Below, in pieces: positions 8,636 to 17,326 of a stretch of 64,000 nt of DNA (positions within the stretch are counted from its first letter, which is position 1; each line of letters begins with the position of its first letter). The translations under genes and the position numbers were made by a program. This stretch comes from Sandaracinaceae bacterium (GTDB taxonomy: Bacteria > Myxococcota_A > Polyangia > Polyangiales > Sandaracinaceae), in contig JAVJQK010000014.1 of NCBI GenBank assembly GCA_040218145.1, positions 100,406 through 164,405 of the forward strand, read 5' to 3'. A model generated the notes under the pieces. That model saw only the letters and a list, made by a program, of their open reading frames with translations. It searched no databases and had not been told where the DNA came from.

Positions 8636-9901
8636 TCACTCCGGGGCGAGCAGATCGATGGCCGCGCGGCACGCGGCGCTCGTCTCGTAGACACCGGAGG
8701 GGCTGAACTCGGTGCTCCAGTTCTCGCCCCAGGTGCCGCGGATCCGCAGGGTCGGCTCCGCTCTGGCTTCGACCCCTGCGAACCACCGCATCGTGTCCAC
8801 GCACGCGCCCTCCGGGTCGAGCGTCCCGTCCTCGACGCACGGAGGTGGCCCCATCGTCGACATGCCGGGGGTGGCGGTGCCGTAGTCGCCCACGTCGGCG
8901 TCGCTGAACCGGCAGGCCTGCTGGGTGAAGTTGCCCACCGTCTGACACCCGATGCTCGCGCCGTCCGCCGTGGCCTCTTCGAGCAGCGCGAGCGCGCCGA
9001 AGGTCTCCGCTCCCGTACCCGTGCCGGCCCAGAAGCGCTCGGCGCAGTTCCAGATGGCCACGCCCGTCTGACGCAGGCCGTACGTGTCGCGTGTGTACCG
9101 GTAGAGATCGAGCGGCGTCGCGCAATCCGGGCTGCTCCCCGACCAGATGCAGTGCCCCGCCTCGAACACGATCGGCACGTCGAAGGCCTGCTGGTGAATG
9201 TCCATGACCTGTCGGTACGCGCCCTGGAAGACGGCGTCTCCCGGGTAGGGGAACTCCGACCGATCCACCCGGAAGTGCATCTCGGCCCCGTTCGTCATGG
9301 TCGTCGTGGTGAAGTAGACCGCCTCGAGCGCAGCGTGGCCGCGCACGCGCGGGCCGATGACGTCGACGAGCGCCGAACGAAGGTCAGCCAGGTAGCTCGC
9401 GTCCCACGGCAGACAGAGATCGCCGGAGAAGCGCCCGGTCACGAGGCTGTAGGTCTCGCAGCGCGCGAGCCACGCGTCGGGGAGGTTCGGCCCCTGGTTG
9501 AGCACGATGAGCGCGCGCTGACCGCGGTCCGCGACCGCGTCGAGGTTGGCCACGAGCGTATCCGCGAGGGCGCTCATGTCGTCGCCGCACACGTTCATCG
9601 TGAACTTGAGCAGCGGGCCGTCAGGGCTCTCCCAGCGCGCCAGGCCGCCACACTCTCGAACGGCGGCGGTCGACTCGAAGCGGCCACGGATGACGTCCGA
9701 CGGCGTGCCCGGCCCGGCGTCCACGGAGCCAGCGTCCACGGAGCCGGCGTCCGCGAGGCCGGCGTCACCGGCGATCGCGGCGTCGTCGACGGGCGGAGCG
9801 TCCGCGTCGCGGACCGAGGCGTCCTGGGCGTCGTCGGCGCCGTCACACGCGCTGATCAGCGCGAGCGCGAGCGAGAGGACGACGAGGGACCGATTCATCA
9901 T
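8636..9901 (-). CDS. uncharacterised lipoprotein, about 420 residues
   Basis: The start is chosen at tandem ATGs (9901 and 9898) opening a lipoprotein signal (MMNRSLVVLSLALALISAC); an ATG at 9913 is an alternative. After the Cys comes a linker of alternating Asp/Ala/Val/Gly (repeats such as AGSVDAGSVDAG) typical of lipoproteins in this genome. The remaining 340 residues look globular and mixed alpha/beta, with recurrent Cys pairs (VNVCGDDM, CETYSLV, GHCIWSGSSPDC, IWNCAERFW, VGNFTQQACRF). Alternating strands and helices with conserved-looking Asn, Trp and Glu suggest a TIM-barrel-like secreted hydrolase, but no glycosidase signature could be assigned. Function unknown. Confidence 0.7.
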   Translation of the reverse strand: MMNRSLVVLSLALALISACDGADDAQDASVRDADAPPVDDAAIAGDAGLADAGSVDAGSVDAGPGTPSDVIRGRFESTAAVRECGGLARWESPDGPLLKFTMNVCGDDMSALADTLVANLDAVADRGQRALIVLNQGPNLPDAWLARCETYSLVTGRFSGDLCLPWDASYLADLRSALVDVIGPRVRGHAALEAVYFTTTTMTNGAEMHFRVDRSEFPYPGDAVFQGAYRQVMDIHQQAFDVPIVFEAGHCIWSGSSPDCATPLDLYRYTRDTYGLRQTGVAIWNCAERFWAGTGTGAETFGALALLEEATADGASIGCQTVGNFTQQACRFSDADVGDYGTATPGMSTMGPPPCVEDGTLDPEGACVDTMRWFAGVEARAEPTLRIRGTWGENWSTEFSPSGVYETSAACRAAIDLLAPE

Positions 9902-10043
9902 CTTGGAGTGCATGCGGCACGTTCGAGCAACGAGGATGCCAGCCGAACGCCCGACCGAAAGCGCCGACCCGAGCCGGGCTCCAGAGCCTCTGTTGGGGGC
10001 AGACAACAGGCCCCCGACCACAGCGCCTCTCCCTGCTCGGCGC

Positions 10044-10628
10044 TCATGGCTCCTCCGCGCCGATCGGCATGCGGCAGGCCTCGAAGTCGGCGGAGGAGCC
10101 GCACACGAGGGGCTCGACCACGACGGTCCCGCCTGGCACCAGCCCCGTCGTGCGGCTCCGACCACAGAGGAGCGCGCTGGGCGACGCTTCGGGGTCGAGC
10201 CACGCGGGCTCGCACGCGCACTCTTCCATGTCCGGCCCGGGCCCCGCGCGCGTGCGCAGCCCTCTCAGTCGGACGCAGTAGCGCCCGGGTGGGTCGTCGA
10301 CGAAGGGGCCCAGCTCGAGGCCGGAGAGCGCCAGGCGGAGCGTGCGGGTGTCCGGGGCGCGCGGCGGCCCGCACCGGCACGCGACCGCGACGCGCTCGCA
10401 GTCGGTGCACGCGTCACACAGCCCCCCCACCCCACTCGCCGGGGCCCGATAGAGCTCCACCACGTAGGTGTCAACGTCGGGCGGGGCGACGCCGCCGTCG
10501 GTCGAACCGCAGCTTGGGTCCACGCCGCGGGTGAGGATCTCGGCCGCGTTGGTCGCCGGCTCGCGGCACCCCGACACCCAACACGCCAGCGCGATCGCGA
10601 TGGCTATTCGGAGAAACGCAAGACCCAT
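10044..10628 (-). CDS. small Cys-rich lipoprotein
   Basis: 194 residues with a lipoprotein signal (ALACWVSGC, lipid Cys about 21). The mature part has many cysteines in close pairs (GLCDACTDCERV, VACRCGPP, MEECACEPAW, LLCGRSRTTG, VCGSSADF), implying several disulfides outside the cytoplasm, and short beta-strand segments (TYVVELYRAP, RLALSGLELG, RYCVRLRGLR). No family recognised. The start lies 25 bp inside the end of the upstream PEGA-protein gene, so the two are likely co-transcribed. The ATG was chosen because it begins the hydrophobic signal sequence. Confidence 0.72.
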   Translation of the reverse strand: MGLAFLRIAIAIALACWVSGCREPATNAAEILTRGVDPSCGSTDGGVAPPDVDTYVVELYRAPASGVGGLCDACTDCERVAVACRCGPPRAPDTRTLRLALSGLELGPFVDDPPGRYCVRLRGLRTRAGPGPDMEECACEPAWLDPEASPSALLCGRSRTTGLVPGGTVVVEPLVCGSSADFEACRMPIGAEEP

Positions 10629-11689
10629 TGCGGCTCCGGTTCTGACTGAAGCCCCACGACGATCCCGATCACGACCGCGGCCGCGACGAGCGCGGCCGCG
10701 CCCCCGAGGATCCACGGCCAGATGGGCGCCTCACCCGCGTGCGTCCACTCGCGAATGGCCTGATTCACGGCGAGCTCCACCGCGCGGGGCCCGATCGGCT
10801 CCGTCCCGGTCACCACGGCGTCCCTCTCGCGGTCGTAGAGCGCCGCCGCGACGCTGGCGTCGTGGCGCCAGGTGGAGAGCACGAGCCGTCGGCCCCACGC
10901 GTTCGCGACGTCGCGCAGCAGGTCGGGCGTCACCTCGGGCCTCGTCGAGAGGGTCGCCGCGAGCGTGACGCGCGACTCCGCCATCGAGGGCCGCCCGAGG
11001 CTGAAGGCGAGCGCGCCGTCCTCCGGGCCCACGGCGCGTGTCTGGCTGGCGTGGCGGTACCCATCCCGCTCGACGCGAAAGTGATGCGGGCCGGCTCTCA
11101 GCAAGAAGCGGCACGGCGTGGCGTCGCAGGAGACCGAGCCCGCGTCGACCGTCACACGCGCACCGGACGGCTCGCTCGTGACGCTGACGCGGACCCGCGC
11201 CTCCGACTCCAGCTCGCCGCGCAGCGCCTCGAGGAGCTGGTGGAGATCGCCCCGAAGCAGGTCCTCCACCTCCGCGCTGACGAGGTCCTGAACGAGCAGC
11301 TGACGCAGCGCGGCGCGGCTGCGCTCGCTCTCGTGCAGGCGCTCGAGACACGCGGCCCGCGCCGCCACGACCATGCCCGCGGCGTGTCGGTGCCCGTCGG
11401 CCAGCAGCCGATTCGTCTCGAGCTCGGCGCGCCCCGTGACCTCGAGGCAGCGGACGTACTCGCCGTCGAAGTAGGCGTCGAGGAGCGCTGTCAGCTCGGG
11501 CGCGGGCGTCGGCTCCGGGGCGGAGACGACCTCGCCATCCCATCGCGCGGTCCCTGCCTCTCGCGCGGCGCCGAGCGCTTCGCGCAGGGTCGGTTCGTCC
11601 CCCGCGAGGACGACGCCTCGTGGCGGCGCTTGAGCCGAGGCGACCTGTGTCGCGAGGAGCAAGAGCAGGGTCCAGCCGTGTCGCATCAC
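10604..11689 (-). CDS. PEGA-domain protein with C-terminal membrane anchor
   Basis: 361 residues: a cleavable signal peptide (LLLLLATQVASAQA), a helical region to about 165, a PEGA domain at about 170-235 (VSVTSEPSGARVTVDAGSV, with a disulfide-like CDATPC, then HHFRVERDGYRHA), a region of about 100 residues, and one C-terminal hydrophobic helix (IWPWILGGAAALVAAAVVIG) with a short tail. PEGA domains are surface or periplasmic beta modules common in Myxococcota and often linked to Ser/Thr kinase systems. Here a kinase gene starts 37 bp away in the opposite direction. The gene overlaps the following lipoprotein gene by 25 bp. The exact role is not known. Confidence 0.8.
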   Translation of the reverse strand: MMRHGWTLLLLLATQVASAQAPPRGVVLAGDEPTLREALGAAREAGTARWDGEVVSAPEPTPAPELTALLDAYFDGEYVRCLEVTGRAELETNRLLADGHRHAAGMVVAARAACLERLHESERSRAALRQLLVQDLVSAEVEDLLRGDLHQLLEALRGELESEARVRVSVTSEPSGARVTVDAGSVSCDATPCRFLLRAGPHHFRVERDGYRHASQTRAVGPEDGALAFSLGRPSMAESRVTLAATLSTRPEVTPDLLRDVANAWGRRLVLSTWRHDASVAAALYDRERDAVVTGTEPIGPRAVELAVNQAIREWTHAGEAPIWPWILGGAAALVAAAVVIGIVVGLQSEPEPQWVLRFSE

Positions 11690-11725
11690 CTGGATGGGGC
11701 GAGTGTAGGCTATTCTGCGGCTCGG

Positions 11726-13354
11726 ATGTCATCGGCTCGTCGCTACCGGCTCGTGCGCATGATCGGCGCGGGTGGCATGGCTCAGGTGTTCGAGGCGGTG
11801 CGGGTCGGCGAGCGGGACTTCGAGCGGCGCGTGGCGTTGAAGCGGATCCTGCCGCAGGCGGTCCACGACGCCGCGATCCGGGACATGTTCCTGGACGAGG
11901 CGCGGATCGTCAGCGGGCTCCACCACGCCAACATCGTGCAGGTCTTCGACTACGGCACGATCGACGACTCCGAGTTCCTCGTCCTCGAGCTCATCGACGG
12001 CATGGACGCCGAGCGACTGGCCCGCACCGTCGAGGGCGGCGTGCCGGTGGCGGTGGCGCTGCACATCATCCAGCAGATCGCGTACGCCCTCGCCTACGCG
12101 CACGACGCCGAGGACGAGCACGGAAGATGCCTCGACATCGTGCACCGCGACGTCACACCGCAGAACATCTTGCTGTCGTGGTCAGGCGACGTGAAGCTCT
12201 CCGACTTCGGCATCGCCATGGCGCGGGGGCGCCAGGTGGAGACGACGGTCGGCGTCGTCAAAGGCAAGCTCGCGTACCTGGCCCCGGAGCAGAAGGCGGG
12301 TCAGCCGGCCACGGGCCGGACCGATGTCTACGCGCTCGGGCAGACGCTGCATCGACTCCTCGAGGGCCAGACCGCGAGCACGGAGTCACCCGACGCCTCC
12401 CTGCGAGAGGTCGAGCCGGACGTGCGAGAGCTGCTCCGCGCGATGCTGCACCCCGCCCCGGAGTCGCGGCCGGACGCCTCGGAGGTCGCGGCGCGCGCGG
12501 CGTCGCTCCTGCACGAGCGGTCGGTGCCGGATGGGCGCGGAGAGCTGGTCGCGCTCCTCGGGTCACTCCGGCCCCGGAGCGACGTCACCCGCGCCCTCGA
12601 CGAGGTCGTGGCGCTGGTCATCGCGCCCGTCACCGACGACGGCCGCGAGTTCACGGCGGAGCGCCCCACCGAGCCCACGAGGGCTGGCCGGCGAGATGAC
12701 GTCGCGGCGAGTGAGGACGTCACGCGGCTGGACGTCGCGTCGGCGCCCGCGCGCGACGCGTCCGCGCCCGTCCAGGCGAAACGCAAAGGGAGACACGGGT
12801 GGGTCCTCGCTGCCGGCGTGCTCCTCGTCGGCGCATCGGGGCTCACAGCGGGCTGGGCCTGGCGCGAGCGTTCGCCCTCGCCCGTCGCGCCGGGCGCACT
12901 TCGAGCCGCCGCCGGGCCCTCCGTGACCACGACCGCGCCGCCGGCCGAGGCCGATTCGATGGACACCGGCGACGACCCCGACGGTCCCCCGACCGAGCCG
13001 GCTCCCTCGCCGACCGCGCCTCCCGCACCCTCACCCGCCGTGCGGTCCGAGCGCCGGCCCGCGCCCCGCGAAGCCCGCGCCCGCGCGGCCGCCGCTTCGA
13101 CGCCGCCACCGGCCCCGTCGCCCGAGCCGACGGTCGGACGCGGCACGCTGCTCGTCGCGGGCCGCTCACTGCACGGCGGGGACGTGTTCATCGATGGGCG
13201 GCGTCACGCGCAGAGCGTGCCCACCAGCCCCGTGGCGTTGCCCGCTGGCGCACATCGCGTCGAGGTGCGCGACCCCGCGTCGGGGGAGGTCTGGCTGTCC
13301 CGCGAGGTCGACGTCGTCGCGCAGCGGGAGGTTCGCGTGAGCGCGGGTCCCTAG
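11726..13354 (+). CDS. membrane Ser/Thr protein kinase with PEGA-like tail
   Basis: 542 residues. The N-terminal Hanks-type kinase domain (about 7-275) shows the Gly loop GAGGMAQVFEA, the lysine in RVALKRILPQ, catalytic loop HRDVTPQNILL, DFG in LSDFGIAMARG, and a shortened APE region (AYLAPEQKAG). A linker of about 80 residues leads to one membrane helix (WVLAAGVLLVGASGLTAGW, about 355-377), a Pro/Ala/Arg-rich periplasmic stretch and a terminal PEGA-like module (LLVAGRSLHGGDVFIDGR). The ATG at 11726 precedes the kinase fold directly. A sigma54-type activator with an FHA domain follows after 39 bp, so phosphorylation of that regulator or its ligand by this kinase is plausible. Confidence 0.9.
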   Translation: MSSARRYRLVRMIGAGGMAQVFEAVRVGERDFERRVALKRILPQAVHDAAIRDMFLDEARIVSGLHHANIVQVFDYGTIDDSEFLVLELIDGMDAERLARTVEGGVPVAVALHIIQQIAYALAYAHDAEDEHGRCLDIVHRDVTPQNILLSWSGDVKLSDFGIAMARGRQVETTVGVVKGKLAYLAPEQKAGQPATGRTDVYALGQTLHRLLEGQTASTESPDASLREVEPDVRELLRAMLHPAPESRPDASEVAARAASLLHERSVPDGRGELVALLGSLRPRSDVTRALDEVVALVIAPVTDDGREFTAERPTEPTRAGRRDDVAASEDVTRLDVASAPARDASAPVQAKRKGRHGWVLAAGVLLVGASGLTAGWAWRERSPSPVAPGALRAAAGPSVTTTAPPAEADSMDTGDDPDGPPTEPAPSPTAPPAPSPAVRSERRPAPREARARAAAASTPPPAPSPEPTVGRGTLLVAGRSLHGGDVFIDGRRHAQSVPTSPVALPAGAHRVEVRDPASGEVWLSREVDVVAQREVRVSAGP

Positions 13355-13393
13355 AGACACCGCGGGCGCGTGCACGGACTATAGTCGCCACGC

Positions 13394-14674
13394 ATGGCGA
13401 CGACGGAGCGACGACGACCCGAGCACAGCACCCCCACGCGCGCGTTCTCGGTGCGCGCCGTGAGCGGCCCCTCCGCCGGTGCGCAGGCCGAGGTCGAGGC
13501 CGGCGAGAGCCTCACGGTCGGGACCGCCCGCGGCAACGATCTCGTCCTCCGCGATCCGAGCGTGAGCCGCTATCACCTGGAGATCTCCGCGCAGGGCGAA
13601 GGCTACCGGGTGCGGGATCTCGGCAGCTCCAACGGGACCTGGCTCGGATCGACGGACATCGCCGACGCGGTGGTGGCGCCGGAGACGCAGATCGGCGTCG
13701 GTGACTCGGTCCTCGTCGTGGAGCGAGGCGCGCTGGGGTCGACCCGACCGGCCGCAGACCCGATCCCTGGGATGGTGGCGGTGAGCCCCGCGATGGAGCG
13801 GGTGGCCTCGATGGTTCACAAGGTGGCTCCCTCGTCGGTGTCGGTGCTCATCCAGGGAGAGACCGGGACCGGCAAGGAGGTCGTGGCGCGGGCCATCCAC
13901 GCGCTGAGCCCGCGAAGCGAGGCTCCCTTCGAGATCGTCGACTGCGGAAGCCTCCCTGCGGCCCTGATCGCCTCCGAGCTCTTCGGGCACGAGCGCGGGA
14001 GCTTCACGGGCGCCGACCGTCGACGCCTCGGCGCCTTCGAGCGGGCCGACGGCGGCACCGTCTTCCTCGACGAGGTCGGCGAGCTCCCCCTCGCACTGCA
14101 GCCTGCGCTGCTGGGTGTGCTCCAGCGCTCGCAGTTCCGCCGCGTGGGGGGAGAGAGCACGCAGACGGTGGACGTGCGCGTCGTGGCCGCCACCCACCGC
14201 GATCTGAGAGCGGGCGCCAACGACGGGAGCTTCCGCGCCGACCTCTACTATCGCCTGGCGGTCGCGCGCATTCTCGTCCCCGCGCTGCGGGACCGTCGCG
14301 ACGACATCACCCCCCTGGTCGAACACTTCGCGCGCGAGCTGACGGGAGGTCCGAGCCCCTTCAGCCCAGCGGCGCTGTCCGCGTTCGAGGCGCACCCGTG
14401 GGGCGGCAACGTCCGCGAGCTCCGCAACGTCGTGGAGGCCTCGCTCGCGCTGGGCACACTCTCACTCGCGCCGAGCGTGTCGGCCCCCAGCCACGATTCC
14501 GGCGAGCTACCGACGTACCGCGACGCGCGGGCGGCCGCGATCGAGGAGTTCGAGCTGCGCTATCTGCCCCGCCTCATCGAGTCCTGCGAGGGGAACGCCT
14601 CGGAGGCGGCGCGCCGAGCCCGAATGGACCGCCCCTATCTGCTGAGCCTGCTTCGAAAACACGGGCTGCGATAG
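13394..14674 (+). CDS. FHA-domain sigma54-dependent transcriptional activator
   Basis: 426 residues: an N-terminal FHA phosphothreonine-binding domain at about 25-110 ([35 protein letters not shown]), then a sigma54-interaction AAA+ ATPase at about 130-365 with Walker [10 protein letters not shown], the loop [17 protein letters not shown] (GAFTGA reads GSFTGA), Walker [13 protein letters not shown] and the [12 protein letters not shown] segment. A C-terminal Fis-type helix-turn-helix follows ([19 protein letters not shown]). This architecture is common in Myxococcota and couples Ser/Thr kinase signals to sigma54 promoters. The kinase upstream is the natural partner. The Ala-to-Ser change in the GAFTGA loop is conservative. 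Confidence 0.92.
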   Translation: MATTERRRPEHSTPTRAFSVRAVSGPSAGAQAEVEAGESLTVGTARGNDLVLRDPSVSRYHLEISAQGEGYRVRDLGSSNGTWLGSTDIADAVVAPETQIGVGDSVLVVERGALGSTRPAADPIPGMVAVSPAMERVASMVHKVAPSSVSVLIQGETGTGKEVVARAIHALSPRSEAPFEIVDCGSLPAALIASELFGHERGSFTGADRRRLGAFERADGGTVFLDEVGELPLALQPALLGVLQRSQFRRVGGESTQTVDVRVVAATHRDLRAGANDGSFRADLYYRLAVARILVPALRDRRDDITPLVEHFARELTGGPSPFSPAALSAFEAHPWGGNVRELRNVVEASLALGTLSLAPSVSAPSHDSGELPTYRDARAAAIEEFELRYLPRLIESCEGNASEAARRARMDRPYLLSLLRKHGLR

Positions 14675-14675
14675 C

Positions 14676-15734
14676 TCAAGGGCGCCGGAGCGAGAGGCCG
14701 AGCCAGAAGGCCTTCAGCGCGTCGAGCATGCGCTGGCCGGTGGGCTCGGTCAGCTCGGCGACCGGCGCGCAGACCTCGACCAGGAGCGCGTCGTCGAGGA
14801 GCGCGGCCACGACGAGCTCGAAGTCGCCGCGGGGCAGGCGCTCGCGCGCGACGCCGCGGAGGCGGTAGCGGCGGCCATCGCTGAGCGTGATGGTGGCGGG
14901 CTTGCCGGAGACGATGCGGCCGATCTCGGGCGTGGGCGCGAGGTCGTCCTGGAGCGTGATGGCGAGGAGCGCGTCGGGGTCCTCGGGAGGCTCGACGGGC
15001 CGGAAGGCGGCCCACGCGACGCCGCGGTTCTTGCGGACGAGGCGCGCCACGTCGGGGCTCCCCGCCACCTGTGCGCGGGTGAAGCCGGCCACGTCGAGCC
15101 CGGCGGCCGAGGCCTCGAAGCCGATGGCGGGGAAGCCGCGCAGCCAGCTCTCGTAGGGGTGCACCTCCACGCGGTCCGGCTTGGCCACGTCGGGGATCTG
15201 CACGTCGGACACGAGCGCGTCGGGCGCCAGCAACGCGACTCCGTCCGCCGTCACCACCCGCGCGCCGTTGGGCACGTTGCGCAGGGCGAGGAGCACGCCG
15301 TCCCCGGCGTAGACGTCCACGATGGCCGGCCGCTGCTCGACGGTGCACGCGTCCTTGCCGTCGAGGATGACGCCCGCGCCCTTCGGTGAGAGCACGGCGC
15401 GATCCCTGGCGTGCTCCCAGCGTGCGAAGTAGCGCGCGTCGCCGCTCCCCGGGATGCGCACCAGGCGCCGCTCGACCGCTTCTCGCTCGGGTCGCTCGAC
15501 GCGGAGGCGCAGCTTGCCCTCGTCGTCCAGGCGCCCGCGCAGGCGCGGCACCGTCCCGTACCAGATGGCCTCGTAGGCCTCGTCGAGGGCGCGCTCGTGG
15601 AAGGCTCCGTCCGCGTCGATCCAGCGCAGCGCGCGCGGGCTGGCCGAGAGCAGGGGCGGGGTGAACGGCTCGCGCGCCCCCTCCGTGGTCAGCTGGAGGA
15701 GGCGCAATCGCGAACGCCGAATCCGATCCCGCAT
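14676..15734 (-). CDS. hypothetical protein, 352 residues
   Basis: Soluble protein with no signal peptide or membrane helix, starting at ATG 15734 (MRDRIRRSRLRLLQLTTEG). It alternates short strands and helices: PRALRWIDADGAF, AIWYGTVPRLRGRL, VLSPKGAGVILDG, AIVDVYAGDGVLLAL, ARVVTADGVALLAP, a central segment with PYESWLRGFPAIGF, and a C-terminal beta region (RYRLRGVARERLPRGDFELV) ending in a helix. It could be a multi-strand binding or adaptor protein; no family recognised and no active-site pattern seen. It converges head-to-head with the FHA activator with only one base between stops, so no terminator fits between them. Confidence 0.6.
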   Translation of the reverse strand: MRDRIRRSRLRLLQLTTEGAREPFTPPLLSASPRALRWIDADGAFHERALDEAYEAIWYGTVPRLRGRLDDEGKLRLRVERPEREAVERRLVRIPGSGDARYFARWEHARDRAVLSPKGAGVILDGKDACTVEQRPAIVDVYAGDGVLLALRNVPNGARVVTADGVALLAPDALVSDVQIPDVAKPDRVEVHPYESWLRGFPAIGFEASAAGLDVAGFTRAQVAGSPDVARLVRKNRGVAWAAFRPVEPPEDPDALLAITLQDDLAPTPEIGRIVSGKPATITLSDGRRYRLRGVARERLPRGDFELVVAALLDDALLVEVCAPVAELTEPTGQRMLDALKAFWLGLSLRRP

Positions 15735-15784
15735 GCGCTCTCGGAGTATCCCGCAAGGGCCTCGGCGGGCAAGCGGCACGAGAC

Positions 15785-16351
15785 TCAAACGAACGCGTTC
15801 ACCTCCACCTGATGGGCCCCCACGCGCGTCGCCGACCAACCGTGCGCGAGCCCGATGACGCAGGGGATGATCGGGAGGGCGACGATGGCTGCGTCCATGC
15901 CGCGTCCGAGCATTCCGATGGCCACGAAGGCGGCGACCACGGCCACGTGGTGAGCCATCGACCACAGGCCCAGGCGGCCATAGAGGTCAGCGCGACGCGG
16001 GTCCCGCAGGAGCGCGACGCCAACCCCGATCAGGCTCAGCGCCAGCGCCGCGCCCGAGAGCGACACGATCCCGACGAGCCCGCCACCGATGGGCTCGTCG
16101 TGGATCATCATCGTCGCGAGCAGGCCGCCGGCCGGGGCGAAGCCGAGCAGGGTGCACAGGCCCCAGAAGATCCCGAAGCCGACGGTCCAGCGCTCGCCGT
16201 CGCCGAGGGCCTCGCCAGGCTCGCTCGTGGCGGCCGCGCGGAACGGACCGTCGCCCGCGACCACACCGCCCGTCGCGTGCCGACTCGCCGCCCATGTGAT
16301 CATCGCCGCCACCGCCGCGAGCACCGCCACACCTACCATGAGAACCAGCAT
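15785..16351 (-). CDS. multi-pass membrane protein
   Basis: 188 residues with about five hydrophobic segments: an N-terminal helix (MLVLMVGVAVLAAVAAMITW), FGIFWGLCTLLGFAPAGGL, LVGIVSLSGAALALSLIGVG, VAVVAAFVAIGMLG and AAIVALPIIPCVIGLAHG. The start at ATG 16351 is fixed by a strong ribosome-binding site (AAGGAGGAGGT, four bases before the ATG). A TTG nine codons upstream is in frame but would place that site inside the gene. Just upstream is a perfect inverted repeat that may be an operator. No family recognised. Confidence 0.72.
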   Translation of the reverse strand: MLVLMVGVAVLAAVAAMITWAASRHATGGVVAGDGPFRAAATSEPGEALGDGERWTVGFGIFWGLCTLLGFAPAGGLLATMMIHDEPIGGGLVGIVSLSGAALALSLIGVGVALLRDPRRADLYGRLGLWSMAHHVAVVAAFVAIGMLGRGMDAAIVALPIIPCVIGLAHGWSATRVGAHQVEVNAFV

Positions 16352-16364
16352 CGTGACCTCCTCC

Positions 16365-16378
16365 TTGAACGTGTTCAA
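16365..16378 (-). promoter_or_regulatory. palindromic operator candidate TTGAAC-N2-GTTCAA
   Basis: Two 6-bp half-sites form a perfect inverted repeat with a 2-bp centre, directly abutting the ribosome-binding site of the membrane-protein gene that starts at 16351. The size and symmetry suit a dimeric repressor of the TetR type. No regulator gene lies adjacent, so the cognate factor is unknown. Confidence 0.45.
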
Positions 16379-16507
16379 AACCTAAGGATGCCCGACGCCG
16401 AGTCAAGGTGTCGGGGCGGTACCGAACGGGTGGCACGCGACGGCACAGCTCGGAGTGGTAGAAGAGTCCGGATGCGGGCTGGCATGGTGGCTGCTCACTG
16501 CGCGGGC

Positions 16508-16948
16508 ATGACCCACGAACGCGCCACCGCTCGGGCACGCGCCCTCCGGGCCGCCCGCTCCATGAGCATCGCCGCGGCCCTCGCGCTGACCCCGGTGGGG
16601 TGCTCGATGAGCCACGACACGGGCACCGACGCGGGCGCGCGAGACTCCGGGGTGATCATCGCCGACGGCGCCGCGCCCGACACGGGCGTGCGGGTGGACT
16701 CCGGGGTCGACGCGGGCCCGGCCGACTCCGGGATCGACTCGGGCGTCGACTCGGGCGTCGCGGACTCGGGGGTCGACTCGGGCGTCGACGCGGGCGAGTG
16801 CCCGGACCCGGGCACCCTCGGCGAGTGCTGCGCGCCCATCACCCAGGAGTGCTGCGAGGCCTCGGGCTGGGGCTTCTGGGACGAGCTCGCCGAGTGCTGC
16901 TCGATCTGCCTCGAAGGTCCCCTCACCCCGCCCTCCGCGCCCGTCTGA
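16508..16948 (+). CDS. Cys-rich lipoprotein with DSGVDSGV linker, paralogue A
   Basis: 146 residues. The N-terminus has an Arg-rich stretch before the hydrophobic core (RALRAARSMSIAAALALTPVGC), an unusual long n-region. A linker of Asp-Ser-Gly-Val repeats (about residues 50-97) follows, then a compact Cys-rich domain with the pattern GECC-x5-ECC, a CCSICLEGP segment and the end EGPLTPPSAPV. The next gene encodes a protein with the same n-region, the same double ECC pattern and an identical C-terminus, so the two are tandem duplicates. Anchored in the envelope with several disulfides likely; function unknown. An in-frame ATG further upstream is possible, but the paralogue supports this start. 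Confidence 0.72.
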   Translation: MTHERATARARALRAARSMSIAAALALTPVGCSMSHDTGTDAGARDSGVIIADGAAPDTGVRVDSGVDAGPADSGIDSGVDSGVADSGVDSGVDAGECPDPGTLGECCAPITQECCEASGWGFWDELAECCSICLEGPLTPPSAPV

Positions 16949-16958
16949 CAGGACACGC

Positions 16959-17306
16959 ATGAACGACGAACGAAAGACCGCCCGCGAGCGCGCCCTCCGC
17001 GCCGCCCGCGCCATGAGCATCGCGGCCGCTCTCGCCCTCGGCGCGAGCGGCTGCTCCATGACCCACGACCGCGGCGTCGACTCGGGCGTCGATCCCACCG
17101 ACGGCGCGATCGCGGACAGCGGGATCGACTCGGCCGTGGACTCGGGGACCGACGTGTGTGCGGACATCGAGTTCACCGGGGAGTGCTGCATGCCGATACC
17201 CGAGGAGTGCTGCGGGGTGGCCGTCTCCGGCGACTGGATCCCCGAGTCGAGCTGCTGCGCGACCTGCATCGAGGGCCCGCTGACGCCGCCGTCGGCGCCG
17301 GTCTGA
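16959..17306 (+). CDS. Cys-rich lipoprotein, paralogue B
   Basis: 115 residues, 10 bp after its paralogue. It shares the Arg-rich n-region and hydrophobic core (RALRAARAMSIAAALALGASGC), a shorter DSG linker, the pattern GECCMPIPEECCGV, a CCATCIEGP segment and the same last ten residues (PLTPPSAPV after EG). The linker has contracted relative to paralogue A while the Cys-rich domain is kept, so the domain is the functional part. A ferritin-like protein gene begins 20 bp later on the same strand, so all three may be one transcript. Confidence 0.75.
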   Translation: MNDERKTARERALRAARAMSIAAALALGASGCSMTHDRGVDSGVDPTDGAIADSGIDSAVDSGTDVCADIEFTGECCMPIPEECCGVAVSGDWIPESSCCATCIEGPLTPPSAPV

Positions 17307-17326
17307 GCAGCCGCTATGCTGCCGAC

